From Legionella genomosp. 1 (GTDB lineage Bacteria; Pseudomonadota; Gammaproteobacteria; Legionellales; Legionellaceae): a stretch of DNA of 6,888 bases. A model generated the notes under the pieces. It ran no database searches. It had not been told where the DNA came from and was given only the letters and a program-made list of their open reading frames with translations. This document shows positions 6,670 to 6,888 of the stretch, piece by piece. A program made the position numbers and the translations under genes. Every line of letters starts with the position of its first letter. Within the stretch, counting starts at the first letter, position 1. The stretch is taken from assembly GCA_945889365.1 (NCBI GenBank), contig CAMDBQ010000077.1, positions 1 to 6,888 on the forward strand. The letters are read 5' to 3'.

Positions 6670-6888
6670 TGACGCGACAAATTGTGCTTGATACAGAAAC
6701 CACGGGCATTGGCCCTGAACTTGGGCATCGGGTGATTGAAATCGGTTGCGTTGAGTTAGTCAAACGAAAACTCACTGGCAAGCATTATCATGTCTATTTG
6801 AATCCCCAGCGTGAAGTGGATGAAGGTGCGTTCAGAGTTCATGGTATCAGTACTGAATTTTTGCAAGATAAACCGTTATTTAAAGACG
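6669..6888 (+). CDS. dnaQ: DNA polymerase III epsilon subunit (3'-5' proofreading exonuclease), N-terminal part
   Basis: DnaQ is the proofreading exonuclease of the replicative polymerase III core, bound to the alpha subunit. Only the first 73 residues are in the window; the 3' end runs off the right edge. The start MTRQIVLDTETTG carries the Exo I motif, with Asp8 and Glu10 matching E. coli Asp12 and Glu14 as metal ligands. It is followed by HRVIEIGCVELVKRKLTG (20-37), HVYLNPQREVD (41-51) and AFRVHGI with DKPLF (54-71), closely following E. coli DnaQ from memory. The start overlaps the rnhA stop by one base. The later Exo II and Exo III motifs and the alpha- and theta-contacting regions are outside the window. 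In E. coli dnaQ and rnhA are divergent; here they are co-directional. Confidence 0.96.
   Translation, partial: MTRQIVLDTETTGIGPELGHRVIEIGCVELVKRKLTGKHYHVYLNPQREVDEGAFRVHGISTEFLQDKPLFKD

Overview
The window is a densely packed stretch of ordinary bacterial chromosome. Ten protein genes all lie on the + strand, with short gaps or overlaps. The first (mutH) and last (dnaQ) are cut by the window edges. MutH, a YcaR-KdsB pair for LPS Kdo activation, and CcmAB together point to a Gram-negative gammaproteobacterium. The sequence has moderate GC, and the gene mix would fit a Legionellales-like or related lineage. That finer placement is inference and was not tested.

Layout: positions 3-413 are the C-terminal part of MutH (mismatch repair endonuclease). 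Positions 446-625 are a YcaR/Trm112-like small zinc-ribbon protein, 615-1355 KdsB (CMP-Kdo synthetase) and 1352-2674 XseA (exonuclease VII large subunit). The last three of these overlap their neighbours and look translationally coupled. After a 62-base gap come a six-helix rhomboid-type intramembrane serine protease (2737-3306) and, 12 bases later, an APC-superfamily amino acid permease (3319-4881). A 43-base gap that may hold a weak promoter leads to ccmA-ccmB (4925-6189), the ABC transporter subunits of cytochrome c maturation System I. Then come rnhA (6229-6669) and the start of dnaQ (6669 onward), which overlap by one base.

Functionally the window mixes DNA maintenance (mutH, xseA, rnhA, dnaQ), envelope biogenesis (ycaR-kdsB), membrane proteolysis and transport (rhomboid, permease) and cytochrome c maturation (ccmAB). 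No convincing intrinsic terminator was seen, so read-through across much of the run is possible, but operon boundaries cannot be fixed from sequence alone. No gap exceeds 62 bases, and I saw no RNA gene, mobile element, CRISPR array or long repeat.

I did not find a clear new biological system. The points most worth a second look are the ccmAB pair with no ccmC after it, the rhomboid active-site motif GASA in place of GxSG, the co-directional rnhA-dnaQ overlap with a weak ribosome site before rnhA, and a possible 21-residue ORF filling the xseA-rhomboid gap.
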